DNA of 64,000 bases from Pterobdella sp. o SKG-2022 (Eukaryota > Annelida > Clitellata > Hirudinida > Piscicolidae). Where the stretch lies: contig OZ038322.1 in NCBI GenBank assembly GCA_964035795.1, positions 24,200,359 through 24,264,358 of the forward strand, written 5' to 3'. Within the stretch, counting starts at the first letter, position 1. Every line of letters begins with the position of its first letter. The notes below the pieces were generated by a model. That model had not been told where the DNA came from and ran no database searches. It saw only the letters and a program-made list of their open reading frames with translations. Both the position numbers and the translations under genes were made by a program. Positions 10,602 through 22,980 of this stretch are shown piece after piece.

Positions 10602-13600
10602 TTCTAATATCTATGGAAAGTCGACAAGGACCTTGACATAATTTGTGGGAAAATAACCGGATGTGCCGTCGGGCAATTCTCCTTCATACCAATTCTCATC
10701 AATTCTGCCAGTGAGTTTGATGATATCTCCCTCATTGAAGCCCAGTTCTCCTTCCGACACTGCCTCAAAGTCGAAGAGAGCTTCACACGCTGGTTCTATT
10801 AAAATGGAACATTGTATATAACATATTTCAACACTATTGGGCGTTTACATTATACAACGACTTATTTAATATCTTCATAGAACTAATTCAGTTGAGAGGT
10901 TTATTCAAGTGCAGTTTGAATTTCTACTTTCACGAAATATAACCACGAACCTTTTTTCTTTTTTGGCACAGTTTGTTTCTTCACCCGAGTCGAAGCTTCA
11001 GAGCACCTTGGTGAGATTTATTCATGAAGATACTCAAATACTTAGGTTGATTGAGAGAATGATTACTTTAATTTCACCGAAAAAATTCATCTCTTATAAA
11101 TAAATCAAAAATCACCCAAAATTAAAACTGAATCTCAAAATAACAACTGGAATTCATATTATCAGTCTATATTATTATCTGCCCATATATTATGAGATGT
11201 GTACTTTTGTTTGAGGGATTCGAGGAGAGCTTCAAGGATCTGTGAGGATTGCATGTGAAAGGTGAGTTCTGCCTCTATGAACGCCTGTAACTGTCCCACT
11301 TGTTCGATCTGTCATTATGGGTGGGTCTTATAATTCAGTGGGTGAGCCATATAATGGGGTGGGTGGGTTATATAATGGGGTGGGTGTACCTTATAATAGG
11401 GTGGGTGGGCTTTATAATGAGGTGGGTGGGCCATATAATGTGGTGGGTGTACCTTATAATGAGGTGGGTGGGTCATATAATGAGGTGGGTGGGCCATATA
11501 ATGGAGTGGGGGGGTTTCTCAAAGAAGGTATGTGGAGTTTTTTCAGAAGTGGGTGTTTTACAGGGATTTTTTGTGTTTTTATCGGTGTTTTGAAATGCTT
11601 TGGTTTTTAATTTTTTTGTTTAGATAATATTTTTTAGGTTCAAAACCATAAAACTTGGATGCAAAAATTTGTGAATTCTTACCCTTAATGCAAGATAATA
11701 AATATATACACCAGACCCGAATTTTGTATAACTTTAAATTTTGATATATATCTTTTTAGTTTCATTTTATTGACCGTATATCCACGTTCATGGCAGCTTC
11801 ATAAAAAGAAATAATATAAAATAAGACTGTACGATATTTATTAGTGATGTCTAACTCCGTGAGTTCCAACCACTTAAATCTTCAATGAGAAGATCTTATA
11901 CATGAGTCAAACAAGCGAACAAAGTTGAAATAATTCTTGGAAATACATGCAGCAACAGAAACAAATACAACTAGCGTCATTATAAAAGCCATACATGGGT
12001 CAATGCAAAAAGTAACCAACATCATTATCGAAGAGGTTGTGCATGGCAACTTCGGCCAACTGTTTGCTCTCCTCGAACTTCTCCTCGGCCTGTCGAAGCT
12101 CTTCCTCTGCTCCTGCTGTTAAGCCATTGTTTGTGTAGTTTTTTTTTTCATTTTGGTTTTACTGTTTTTTTGTAGTTATTTTTTTTTAGTTCAACTTCTC
12201 TTGTAGTGTTTTTCTAGATTTATTGATTTTTCCGAATATTTTGACTTTTCAAGGTCGAATATTTATCAACTTGAATCAAATGTTTTGTAAAATTTTTAAT
12301 TTTGTTTTTGATATATAAGAAATTTAATTATTAATTCAATGTAACTTAAAAAAATTAGTTTGAACCATTAAACTAAAAATTTCAAGTAAAAAGTAAGTCT
12401 CAAAAAAAAATTCAATCAAACCATCAATGAAACAAAAAAACTAAAGCGTCCAATTGGATGCACTAAACACAAAAATGACTAAAACTCCCCTTGACTCACC
12501 CTCTGTGAGCATGAAACATTGTGTAAATATGATGATTTGCGCATGCTCAAAAATTCATTCATTGCATGTAATAAAAATTTCGAAAACTTATCTTTTTTTA
12601 ATAAAAGTATTTCCAAATGTTTTAATAACCTTTTTCTTGTTTTCTTTTTTTGCAGTCAAAGTCTAGCCTTCGACCGTGCATTTTTTTCCTATGGTGCTGC
12701 GCCATGAATTAGGAAACAACATCATGTCGGGTTTATGGTTCTCTCAATATAAGAACAATATTTTTAAACATTTAAAAAGTCTTCAATTTTTTTATCTCTA
12801 ATTTTTTCAACAGTATAGCTTTCCAACAGTATTATATATACAAAAACACACAATGATACAAAAACACACAAACAATGATACAAAAAGACACAAACAATGA
12901 TACATAAGCACACAAACAACGATATATAAACACACAAACAGCGATAAATAAAAAAAAACAAACAACGATACATGAACACACAAACAACGGTACATAAACA
13001 CATATCAACGAAACACCGTATATAACGTGAATACAAGCGTTCAAACGTACACTGTAGAATGTCACAAACATACAAACAACAAAATTTAAACATACACAGT
13101 ACAAACTTATCACAGTAGCTCAAACCTACCATCACTTCCTTGAGATCCTTGTTCTGTAGGTGCAACAGAGGTTCAGTAAAGTTCTGCTTCACCGCATCTT
13201 CCATCAGGTACTTCATCTCTGCTATCTGCCTGTACGCCTCCCCTGTCTCTGTCAGTGCTTGACCTGTGTTGGGTTGAAAGGGGAGTATTTTAAAGAATAT
13301 TAATGAAGTTTTGCGGGTTTGAAACTGATACGTGATTATAGTATTTGTGGTTGCTAGTTTTATAAAGACTTTTATTGGCAGTGTTTTATAGGATTAAAAA
13401 TTGCGAAGTTTGTTTGATGTCCCAAATAAACTTTTTGCCATGTTTTTCAAAAAAAATTTTCATTTGTTTTGAAGCAATGATGAAATAACATTCAAGCAAA
13501 TGAAATCGCTTTATTGGAAAAGTAAAACCGAATCTCAAATATTTACCCATATGAATCTATTAAAGGCTGAATTGCTGAAAAAAACATCTGAAAATTTTAA

Positions 13601-16600
13601 AAAAATTGTGAAACATGAGTCTCACCAAAAGCAGAATCGTCTCCCAGCTCCTTGCCGGACTTTGTCATCGCTTCCGCCAGTTGTCCTTCGGGCTGTGGGT
13701 ACAATGTGTGGTTTGAAGTTCCTCGCAGCTTTGATATCGACTTGACCGCCAACATTCGAGCTCTAGATGCTGGTTTCAGTGTGTTTATTGTTTATTTTAG
13801 ACTTTGATTGGGCTTATTAGTTGATATTGTAGCTAGCTTTGCGAAAATGATCCTACTTGGAATAATATTTTGAACAGTATCAGTGTTATTCAGATTCATT
13901 TTACTCAATACTTTCCATTTACAATTAAATATTATTTACTTTCAAGCTATTTAAAATACACACTAAATGTAAAATATACAAACAATATTTGATGTTTTTC
14001 GTTACAAACAATATTTATAAAATATTAGTAATAAGCACCCAGATAACCTTTTAGCTGTTGCTTTTGAATCGATTGCAAAAAGAATCGTTTTAACTCTTCG
14101 TGAGTTACAAATATGACATTGAAGTTTTGAGTTTTTCAAACTTCATAATCAGCTCAACTGTTTCCGAGAGGATATGCAAATTTCACCTTGAAATTACTCA
14201 ACTAACTCTGAAGTAGATGTCACATTGGGCGCCTTCAATTTGAACATTTTTGTCTTAGAGCTATTTTATTGTCCGAAAGCCAATTTTAGATTTTTCTGCG
14301 ACGATTATTTAGTTTTTAACCGGCGAGAAAAGTCTGAAATTTCATTTGATTCTCTTTGAAGTATCAACAGCGCTAGGTGGAGATTTGCGATGATTTAAAG
14401 AGATTTGGTCAATAAAATCTTTTCCAATTATTTTTTAAAGTTAAAAATCGTGCTAAGAAATTTTTGCTGATGGAAAATATTGTTTTTGTGTTTAAATTGA
14501 TACATCTTCTCCAAGTTCACTCAAGGGGCTTGAGTACACAAAAGTTTTTTTCTTAAAAACTTAATTCACTTGGAAATTTTATGTTTTAATTATTTTCAAA
14601 TTTAAATTCATTTTTACTAATAAAAAAAAACTTCAACGAAAAAAAAACTTAACAGTGAAAAAGTCTTAAAATCAAACATTTAGCACGTTAGTAATGTTTC
14701 ATATATAAAAAGATTCCTCAAATCAGTGGAACCTGGGTTTGGCTGCAGCAACTCGTGTGTCTTGATCATCAACTCGTCCACCAGTCGAATCATGCAATCC
14801 GTTTTCTATGGAGGTTGTGAAGTTTTGGTTTAAAATGAAGTTCGTGATTTAATTCTAAATTTTGTTTGAAGTTTTCCGATCTTATGTAGATTATTTTTTA
14901 AGTGTTTCCATTCAATTATATACAAAGTAAATATGGTGCTCTCAAGCCTGATGTGGTTCCTCGAAAACATAACGCTTTGTTACTATATTTGTAGCAAATG
15001 TTTTTGGTTCTACGAAATATGCGAGTTTCTGCAAGAAGAGATTGTTTGCTGATACGAGACAGGTTGTATTGTTAGGCACACTACTTCATTTCTGTCAAAT
15101 TATTTTACCCTCATTACCATTTTTATGGTGTTGGTTGTGATAGCTTCAGACTTATGGCAAATTATATATGGTTTTGAATGTATAAAGCGTTTGATGTTTC
15201 CAAGCATTTTCATATCGAAATTGAAAGTCAGAAAACTTTCCACTGTTGTCGAAAATGATACTAAATCTAGATATATTTATATTATATATAAAGTAAATTA
15301 AAGTATTTGAAAAATTACTTCTTAAAAGTTGAAAACTTGAAACACAAACAAATACTTTTCAAATCTCAAAACAGTATGTTTCTGTTGGATGTGGTTTTCT
15401 ACGCCTCGTTGAAATATTAATAGCAACCACTCAATTATTTTTGGAAATATCCTATCGTTTCTATTGTTCCATGGAAATCTACATTCCAATAGGTTAGGTT
15501 ATATGAGCTGTGAAAAGTTCTCAAGACCCAAAGTATTAGTGGTGTGTTTTTGGATGTGCGTGACGATGGTAGAGAAAAAAGGGAAGTTTTCAATTATTTA
15601 TCTCTTGAAAGGTTGCCTGAAAACTATTTTTGGTAAAGTTCGTTATAATATAAATTGGTTTGTAAAAATTAAATGTTTGGAAAATTAAACGGTTTTATAG
15701 GTTTAAATAGAGAATTAAAGAATGATTTTCAAAAAGTTGATATTGCTTTTTTAGCAGGAAAAACTTGAAATAATAAAAAGATGCTCTCTGCTTTATGTTT
15801 TCAATTTCAAACTTCCTTTGAGCACAGTCAGATTTATAACAAATTTTTCAGTTTTCTTTGGAGAGATTTAATTTTGTATATTGCTTTCAAAACTATTAAT
15901 TTATATAATTTTCTTAAATAAAAACGGTTTTTATAAAATGTTAACTATATTGATCAGATAAAAAAACATAGGAAAAACATCATTAGAAATTTTTTCACTG
16001 AGAGAAAATCAATAGGCGAAGCTGGAAAGAGATGGATAAGATTTGGAGGTGAGATTCGGATGCGAAGATGGGCCGTAAACACAACCCAGGCAGTCTTCAA
16101 AGGTTCTTAATAAGATTGGAGGAAGCTAATCTAGATGATTTCAAACAAATTTTGTAAAGAATTGATTTCAAAATTTTCATTTTCAATTGACTTTTTACAA
16201 ATTGTGTAAAAGGAATTTTCTGGAAAAGTTTATTATTCTCAAAGGTTTCAAAGAGAGAGGTTGGAAAAAGTGTTGTATGGTTGAAACATTGGAAAAACTT
16301 AAATTTTAATGAATACACGAGCGAATTAAAAAATGAAGTTGAGAGATGTGATGATGAAAAAATGAAGTTGAGAGATGTGATGATGAAAAAATGAAGTTGA
16401 GAGAGGTGATGATGTGAAAAAATGAAGTTGAGAGATGTGATGATGAAAAAATGAAGTTGAGAGATGTGATGATGAAAAAATGAAGTTGAGAGATGTGATG
16501 ATGAAAAAATGAAGTTGAGAGATGTGATGATGAAAAAATGAAGTTGAGAGAGGTGATGATGTGAAAAAATGAAGTTGAGAGATGTGATGATGAAAAAATG

Positions 16601-18766
16601 AAGTTGAGAGATGTGATGATGAAAAAATGAAGTTGAGAGATGTGATGATGAAAAAATGAAGTTGAGAGATGTGATGATGAAAAAATGAAGTTGAGAGATG
16701 TGATGATGAAAAAATGAAGTTGAGAGAGGTGATGATGTGAAAAAATGAAGTTGAGAGATGTGATGATGAAAAAATGAAGTTGAGAGATGTGATGATGAAA
16801 AAATGAAGTTGAGAGATGTGATGATGAAAAAATGAAGTTGAGAGAGGTGATGATGAAAAAATGAAGTTGAGAGATGTGATGATGAAAAAATGAAGTTGAG
16901 AGAGGTGATGATGAAAAAATGAAGTTGAGAGATGTGATGATGAAAAAATGAAGTTGAGAGAGGTGATGATGTGAAAAAATGAAGTTGAGAGATGTGATGA
17001 TGAAAAAATGAAGTTGAGAGAGGTGATGATGAAAAAATGAAGTTGAGAGATGTGATGATGAAAAAATGAAGTTGAGAGATGTGATGATGAAAAAATGAAG
17101 TTGAGAGAGGTGATGATGAAAAAATGAAGTTGAGAGATGTGATGATGAAAAAATGAAGTTGAGAGAGGTGATGATGAAAAAATGAAGTTGAGAGATGTGA
17201 TAAAAGTATAAAAGCTATTTACTTAAAAAACATCGTTCGAAAAACATTTTGGGAAATATTTTCCACCGCACCATATGCTTTTGTCACGTGTTATTTGAAT
17301 CTGAATTCTATTGGTTTCGCATGTTATTACAAACTGTGGCTTTGTAAATTCTTAATCGAAACTAAATTTAGTGGAAATATTTTGATATATAGAATGAAAT
17401 ATGGTAAAATTTTTGATGAGTCATAGCTACTTTGAAATGTTACATGGAAGTCGCAAGTGATAAAAATTGGTTTTTTGAGAGGAAACTTATAAAATTGAAT
17501 AATATATAAATTTATTTTTTGGAGAAATAATATTCAAACATTAAATAAACCACAAAAACTTCGTATTAAATTTTAATGATCCGAAACTTAACTTGAGTGA
17601 ACATTTAATTTGAAGCCTATAAACAATAACTATTTTCAAGCGTAAATCATCATAAGACTGGAATTAAACTTGGAGAAAAATGAAAGATTCATGAAAAGTT
17701 TTTTCTTAACAAAATGTTTGCATTCAAGCTCACAACCCTTCATATTGACTTTTACAGCCCCCATCAGAAAAATCTTCTCCAAGAAACACACTTTTTGATC
17801 AAACTTTATTTAAAGACTTGAAAATTTTCTTTTTATAATAAATCAATAAAAAAGAGTCTTCTCATAATTTTCCAAAATACTTTCGACCGTTTGAAGCGTT
17901 TCTTATAGATTATATTCTTCATTTGTCTGAATGGATGCTTGAGCTTATAAAAGGATGGAAGAAGGAAACTTTATTTACAAATTATTCAAATTCAGACAAA
18001 GAAACAACTTTAGATTAACACTTAGATTAAAAATAATTTGTCAATTTTTAATCCGGATCGCCTGGACCGGTGGTAATAGGATAGAAGTATTAATTGAAAT
18101 AATGAAAAATATCCATAAAAAATCATTTACTGGTGAGAAGCTTCATCAAATTTCGACAACTAAGCCAGAATCTTTGAAAAACTTAGAAGAATGAAATAAT
18201 TCGAAGGACCAAAAAGTCTCAACTCAGTTAATCATTTAATTTTATGCTAAAAAATCTAGTTAATTCTAAACATTCACCATTTAAAACTAGATTGAATTCT
18301 TTTGAGAATATGAAAGCCCAAAAGCACATTTTGAACAGAGAGTGCTATATGTGAACTCTCTTAGCAGAATCTTCAAAGATTTCTCTGAAGTTCTGCACTG
18401 ATCCTTCGGCATTAAAGTCACATGTTTTCATGGACACAAAGATAATTTTTTAAAGAAATTTTATTTTTGGTAAAAAATAATGAAAACTCATGAAATTTGT
18501 TGAAATTAGTTTTATCACCTTTTCCAACTCAACAAAGTCCTCATCCATCTCAGTTCCTTTAGCTCCACCGATCTTTTCGCTCACATACTGTCGTGAAGTA
18601 GTTTGGGAATTTAATACAAAACATTTGAAATTAGAATGGATATGGAACAAATATGACGTTATGAGAATTAGAAATATTTCAGGAAACATGTGAAGGTTTC
18701 AGACTAAAGAGAGTTAATAACCTGGTTAGCTTTGTTGATCTGCTTTTTAAATCCTGCTAAAGACAT
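10602..18766 (-). CDS. Endophilin-A (N-BAR + SH3)
   Basis: Endophilin-A bends membranes through its N-BAR domain and recruits dynamin and synaptojanin through its SH3 domain during endocytosis and synaptic vesicle recycling. Exons: 18766-18722 ([15 protein letters not shown], the amphipathic helix 0), 18587-18519 ([17 protein letters not shown]), 14805-14733 (HELLQPNP), 13769-13626 ([22 protein letters not shown]), 13263-13130 ([20 protein letters not shown]), 12696-12630 ([13 protein letters not shown]), 12115-12021 ([15 protein letters not shown]), 11308-11205 ([13 protein letters not shown]) and 10795-10602 (complete SH3: [29 protein letters not shown], stop). Junction phases agree through exon 8. 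The linker exon before the SH3, probably near 10950-11010, is not resolved. Introns carry 29-, 22- and 21-bp minisatellites. The alternative, endophilin-B, is unlikely given the helix-0 and SH3 wording. Confidence 0.92.
11318..11513. repeat. 21-bp GT-rich minisatellite, about 9 copies
   Basis: Units such as ggtgggtgggccatataatg repeat every 21 bp with point differences. They make open frames on both strands (VGGxYNx on plus, HPPHYxx on minus) that I treat as by-products. The array lies in an endophilin intron. Confidence 0.92.
12838..13010. repeat. 22-bp minisatellite, about 7 copies
   Basis: Units of the form acacacaaacaatgatacaa recur about every 22 bp with drift (aatgatac, aacgatac, aacggtac). 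The array lies in the endophilin intron between exons 5 and 6 and creates cysteine-rich phantom ORFs on the minus strand. Confidence 0.85.
16329..17201. repeat. 29/31-bp minisatellite, about 30 copies
   Basis: The unit is aaatgaagttgagagatgtg plus atgatgaaa, period 29 bp. It comes in two variants: agatgtg versus agaggtg, and an occasional 31-bp form with an extra tg (gatgatgtgaaaaa). Variants are interspersed in a pattern suggesting higher-order duplication. The array lies in the 3.7-kb second intron of endophilin. Confidence 0.97.
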
Positions 18767-19316
18767 TTTTGAAATTAACAGTTTCAAAAAGTTTCAATTA
18801 TATTTAGTAAATAAAATTGATTTGTCGACTGCGCAGCAAAACATGCAACGGTGAGCGAACGCCGCTTGTACAACTTACACTGCTAACCTTCATTTTATAT
18901 ATAGCACATACGCCTTTATATCCTCTCATATTCATTATATGCACAAACGAAAGTGAAAAATTAATTTTTGTTTCAGAGTTTTTTGTTTCTTAAAAATTTG
19001 CGTCTGTGATCTCACGGAGGTGTTGAACTTACAAACTCATATGCGTAACGTATAGTCATACAGAAAAATTGGTCATTTTCATAGGCTGGTCACACTACAT
19101 TTTATATTTGAAAGGAGACTGTAGTAGTTTAATGAAAAATTTTCAATTGTGTTTTTAAAAATATTTAATCTTCAAATTATATTTTGAGTGTTGAGCTGTG
19201 AGTAAATGATGCTGTAGTCCTATGTAAGGTGCTTCAAACGGAGTTCAAACACCTGAATTCAATGAGACTTTAAGCTTCGTTGGAACCTAGTTATAAAAAT
19301 GTCCTAGTAATGTTGT

Positions 19317-19430
19317 TTTTGTTCTTATTATTTTTTATTTTTTTATTTTTTTATTTTTTTATTTTTTTATTTTTTTATTATTTTTTTTTTTTATTTTTTT
19401 ATTTTTTTATTTTTTTATTTTTTTATTTTC
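19317..19430. repeat. (TTTTTTA)n microsatellite
   Basis: More than a dozen consecutive tttttta units with one expanded T-run. The phenylalanine/leucine-rich ORF over it is an artefact. Confidence 0.95.
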
Positions 19431-20675
19431 ATAAAATTTATTTTGAAATTTCTGTGTCGTTTGTGTACGAAGCAATAAGATAAGTGGTAACAAAGCATGA
19501 ATTGTTAAAACAGCCATCATTTGCACTTCGAAGGTAACCTACATTTAGGCTAAATTATAATTAAAAATATTGAAAAAATAATTCGTTAAAAATGAATGGA
19601 CTTTTGAAAATGGGAGAAAAACTCATAAATTTTTGATTTACATAATAACTTCATAAATAGTTTCAGAAGATAATTCTTCTAAAAAGATACTCTTCAAGCT
19701 CCCTTATGAGCCTTGAACCTAATACATAACTAAGAAGCCGTCAATTTATCAATAAATTGATTGTAGTTAAGCAAGCAAACAGCCCTTATCAACTTCCATT
19801 AAAAGTCTCAATACCACGCATTCAGGGGATGGTCTGCAATTGATCGCTTCAAGTTTTTGTTTTTGTTCCCTTTTCTAATTGCACGAACGAAGTGCGGCTG
19901 TATTTTCTACTGTGTATTACACAAACTCTTATTTTTTTGGAATTTTTTGACGTTTCATGAAGATTCAGTTTACAACGATTGATCTTTTAAAAGAAATCAT
20001 CCCTTTTAACTGAAGCGGCTCTGCAAATATTCAAAATGACATGAATTGTAAATGTTATCAATCATTATTTTTACTTTTCATTTTTATAGCACCTTTTTCG
20101 CATTTTGATATTTCAAATATTAAGTATGACAACTCTGAAAATATTATTTGACCAACTTCACTTTTCAATGAGTTTTCCATCGAGATTAAAGTTATATTCC
20201 ATTAAAATGGTCTTTTCTTGATTTTAAAAAGTTTTTTGGAGATATCTCATATATCCTGAATTTAAACATTTTTTGATTTTTAGTTTCACAAACAATAAAT
20301 GTATCTAAACACTTCTTGGAAATTATAAAACCTATTAAATACACCATAAGTTTTATTTTCCACTCCCTAGGTGGCAGACTGTGTTCTTGTGTACCAATAT
20401 CATCTTCTTCAAAACTTCAATGGTTACTAATTGTTTTAAAAACTATATTATTATAAATCACGTAAAATTTTCATTTATAACTCCTATTTATGTGGTGCTA
20501 TCTGTAACTATGGCTCTAAAGACTGAATAAGACCCCTGGGCTGGTTGGAACGCAAATTCAAATAATGTTTCGAACGCAGACTCAAGTCTACAACTGTGGT
20601 ATCTTGTTCCATCACTCCCTATAGATGAGGTAGATTATCACGTGAATAAGATGTGTTATTTTATCATGAGCCTAC

Positions 20676-21074
20676 TTGAACCTTCAAAGTTGGTTTGTGC
20701 TTAAGATCTTAAAAGCCCTTAAAACGAGTGTACTTTATAGTAATTTGGAGGATTGTTATAGTGTAAATCAATACAGTCTCATTATTAATTCCAAGTTTTT
20801 TAATCCAATAATTGTTTTCTATGATCTGCTTTTGAATAAGTCTATACTCCTCGACATTTTTCTCAGAAATTCAAATATTACAATAAACCCGTTCATTATT
20901 TTGCCATATCAGCTAACAGAAATGACGAAATATGAAGAAATTTATCAAAAGCTCCTTAAAGTAATAATTCAGAGTCCATCTACAACTGCCACCCATCTTA
21001 GGCAGTTCTTCATTAAAATGCTCTTCGCAAGCAAACATTTGAAGGCGTTGTGTTCATTAACTGATGTTTCATAA
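20676..21074 (+). CDS. Uncertain ORF, unknown protein
   Basis: An open frame of about 132 codons. Its second half looks less like random AT sequence (for example PYQLTEMTKYEEIYQKLLKV and TTATHLRQFFIKMLF). A separate open stretch just upstream, about 20582-20679 in another frame (LQLWYLVPSLPIDEVDYHV), also looks coding and follows an acceptor-like site. I could not join the two with a canonical intron in consistent phase. This may be the 3' end of an unrecognised multi-exon gene or a pseudogene. Confidence 0.25.
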   Translation: MNLQSWFVLKILKALKTSVLYSNLEDCYSVNQYSLIINSKFFNPIIVFYDLLLNKSILLDIFLRNSNITINPFIILPYQLTEMTKYEEIYQKLLKVIIQSPSTTATHLRQFFIKMLFASKHLKALCSLTDVS

Positions 21075-21589
21075 ACAAAAGTATATCTTTTTAAATTCAA
21101 AATTTATTTTCAAAAAATTTTTCACTTTGTTATACATATATAAGGACGATCAATCATTTGTGGTTTTAAAGCTTTTATTTAGCTGGGAATCATTTGGTAT
21201 GTTTACACAGAGTTCAGTTGAATCTGTACAGTCTTAAAATCTTATGACATTATTATTTCGCACGACTACAAGCTTATATAACTTTTTATGTTTATAAATA
21301 GAGCGATGCTTTTTAATGGACGAACTTATAAAAAATTTGATTTTATATAAATATTTTAGAATTTTTTATGGAATTATAGATTGTCAAAAACATTGAGTTG
21401 GTGATATTCATGAAATAAAGACAAAATATGCTTTTCAAAGCCTTTCACTTCGTTATAGATTCATAATGCAGCCTTTAATTACAATAATGAATACGTCATG
21501 TCTATATTATAGTCGAAAGTTTACCAATGTTATTGTTGAGCTTGAACAGAAACATACATTCCGTACAAATGAATCAAAAATTTTATAAT

Positions 21590-21700
21590 ATTGTTCGAGT
21601 GGTAGAATATGAGAATTATTTAAAGTTACCGGGTTTGATTCCCTGTCGGACCCACACTTAACACCTGTTTCTCGGTGTGTTTAAATCTGGTTAAATCTAG
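21590..21700 (+). mobile_element. Divergent tRNA-derived SINE head
   Basis: It contains gtggtagaatatg (A-box-like), gggtttgattccctgtcgg (B-box-like) and a body fragment cacctgtttctcggtgtg that resembles cacctgttccacagtg in the better copy at 56254. The downstream tail differs from the other copies. It is not a functional tRNA. Confidence 0.5.
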
Positions 21701-22887
21701 AAGATCTGAGTGACATGCCGACAGAGCTATAAAAACTGTAATTCATATATTTAAAATTGTATATAATATTTATTACAATCTTATGAATCAATCTTAAAGT
21801 CTTTTGAAACACTATTGGGGAATAAGGAAAAATTAATTTTAGATTTGTGTAAGGTACATTGATCCCTAAATTACAAATGGGTCATCAATGCAAAACTTAA
21901 TTGTTGTTGCATTAGGTTAACCTTTGGTGTATAAAATTATATTGAGAACATGAACCATGAAAAAATAATGTATAACTTTACAGTAAATTCATTGGATTCT
22001 GAGGCTTTGATAACAGTGAAACTTACCGCCTATTCTTATATCTACTGTGATGTGACAAATGATGAAACTAGAGGATTGGGAGTGATTGTGTTGATATTTA
22101 TTGATAATATTTATGAGCGATGTAGTTGAATTGTTGAACATCTGTGTAGTGCAAACCTATTCAAGGTTCCAACTATCAAATGGTTAAAATGTGGAGTTTT
22201 AGAATACTCAATTTTAAAAAATATATAGTTCTTCTTAGTATAATATTTGAAGTTTATCAACTCGAAGTTCAATTTGAGCAACAAAATGAAACTTTTGAGC
22301 ACCTTAGTGAATACTTTTAAGATTTGAATGCATAATAAAAACAATAATAACAAGGGTAACAATAATAAAAATAATAGTAAAAAACAAATAATAGTAGTAA
22401 TGATAATAATGATACCTAGATAACTGAGTAGCAAATGTTTTATTCCTATAATAGAATAACGATCTTGTCTTTGCAATTAGAAATGCAATTTGAAATATTG
22501 ACTTATTGTTTCTATCTTTGTGTTTTATATTATATTTAGTTTATTATATTTATATTTATAAAAGTTCAATTTTTTGTGTATTTTTTCATAAAAGCTAATT
22601 AAACTTAGAGAAATTATATTAAAAAATAGTCGATAACAAAAAAACTTTGGAATTATTGATTTTTAAAATTAGCAAAAATATAAATAATTTATGAATAATC
22701 ATTGTTAAATCTTGATTTGATCAATAACCTATATGACTACTACAGGTGAACAATGGCGTGTTTTTATAGAACAGAGGTATATAAAAGTTATGCTCATATA
22801 TGAAGACAAGTAGTTTTGAGATAGCATTTTTAAACATGCAATGCTTTTGAGATAATTAAGTATTTCCACCATGTTCATTTTGTCATT

Positions 22888-22975
22888 AAACTGTTGTGTA
22901 AAAACGTTGTCTCATGTGATACAAGAGGAATAAACTGTTGTGTAAAAACATTGTCTTATGTGATACAAGAAAAGT
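22888..22975. repeat. 44-bp direct duplication upstream of GT92 start
   Basis: aaactgttgtgtaaaaac and the following bases to tgatacaaga occur at 22888 and again at 22932, with a few substitutions. The second copy ends a few bases before the ATG at 22981, so it lies in the 5' UTR or proximal promoter. Confidence 0.9.
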
Positions 22976-22980
22976 AAAAA

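Larger units (their letters stand above)
18767..22980. other. Gene-poor stretch, endophilin 5' side to GT92
   Basis: It holds the endophilin upstream region, a T-rich (tttttta)n microsatellite at about 19317-19430, one uncertain plus-strand ORF at 20676-21074, a tRNA-like SINE head near 21595-21690, an AT-rich block near 22320-22420 with (aat/aac)n-like runs, and a 44-bp duplication at 22888-22975. I see no other supported gene. Confidence 0.6.

Noticed and set aside
10604..10786. 60-codon minus-strand ORF with a methionine start.
   Set aside because: Wrong frame; the correct frame of the same strand is the endophilin SH3 exon.
11300..11610. Glycine/tyrosine- and histidine/proline-rich ORFs on both strands.
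   Set aside because: They are translations of a 21-bp intronic minisatellite within endophilin.
12764..13113. Cysteine-rich minus-strand ORFs that look like secreted peptides.
   Set aside because: They read through a 22-bp minisatellite into the true endophilin exon at 13263-13130; the cysteines come from the aca/cac repeat.
16329..17201. CRISPR-like array of about 29-bp repeats.
   Set aside because: The units are directly adjacent with no spacers, and this is an intron of an animal gene; it is a minisatellite.
18490..18693. Plus-strand ORF of 67 codons.
   Set aside because: It lies antisense to endophilin exon 2 and has no features of its own.
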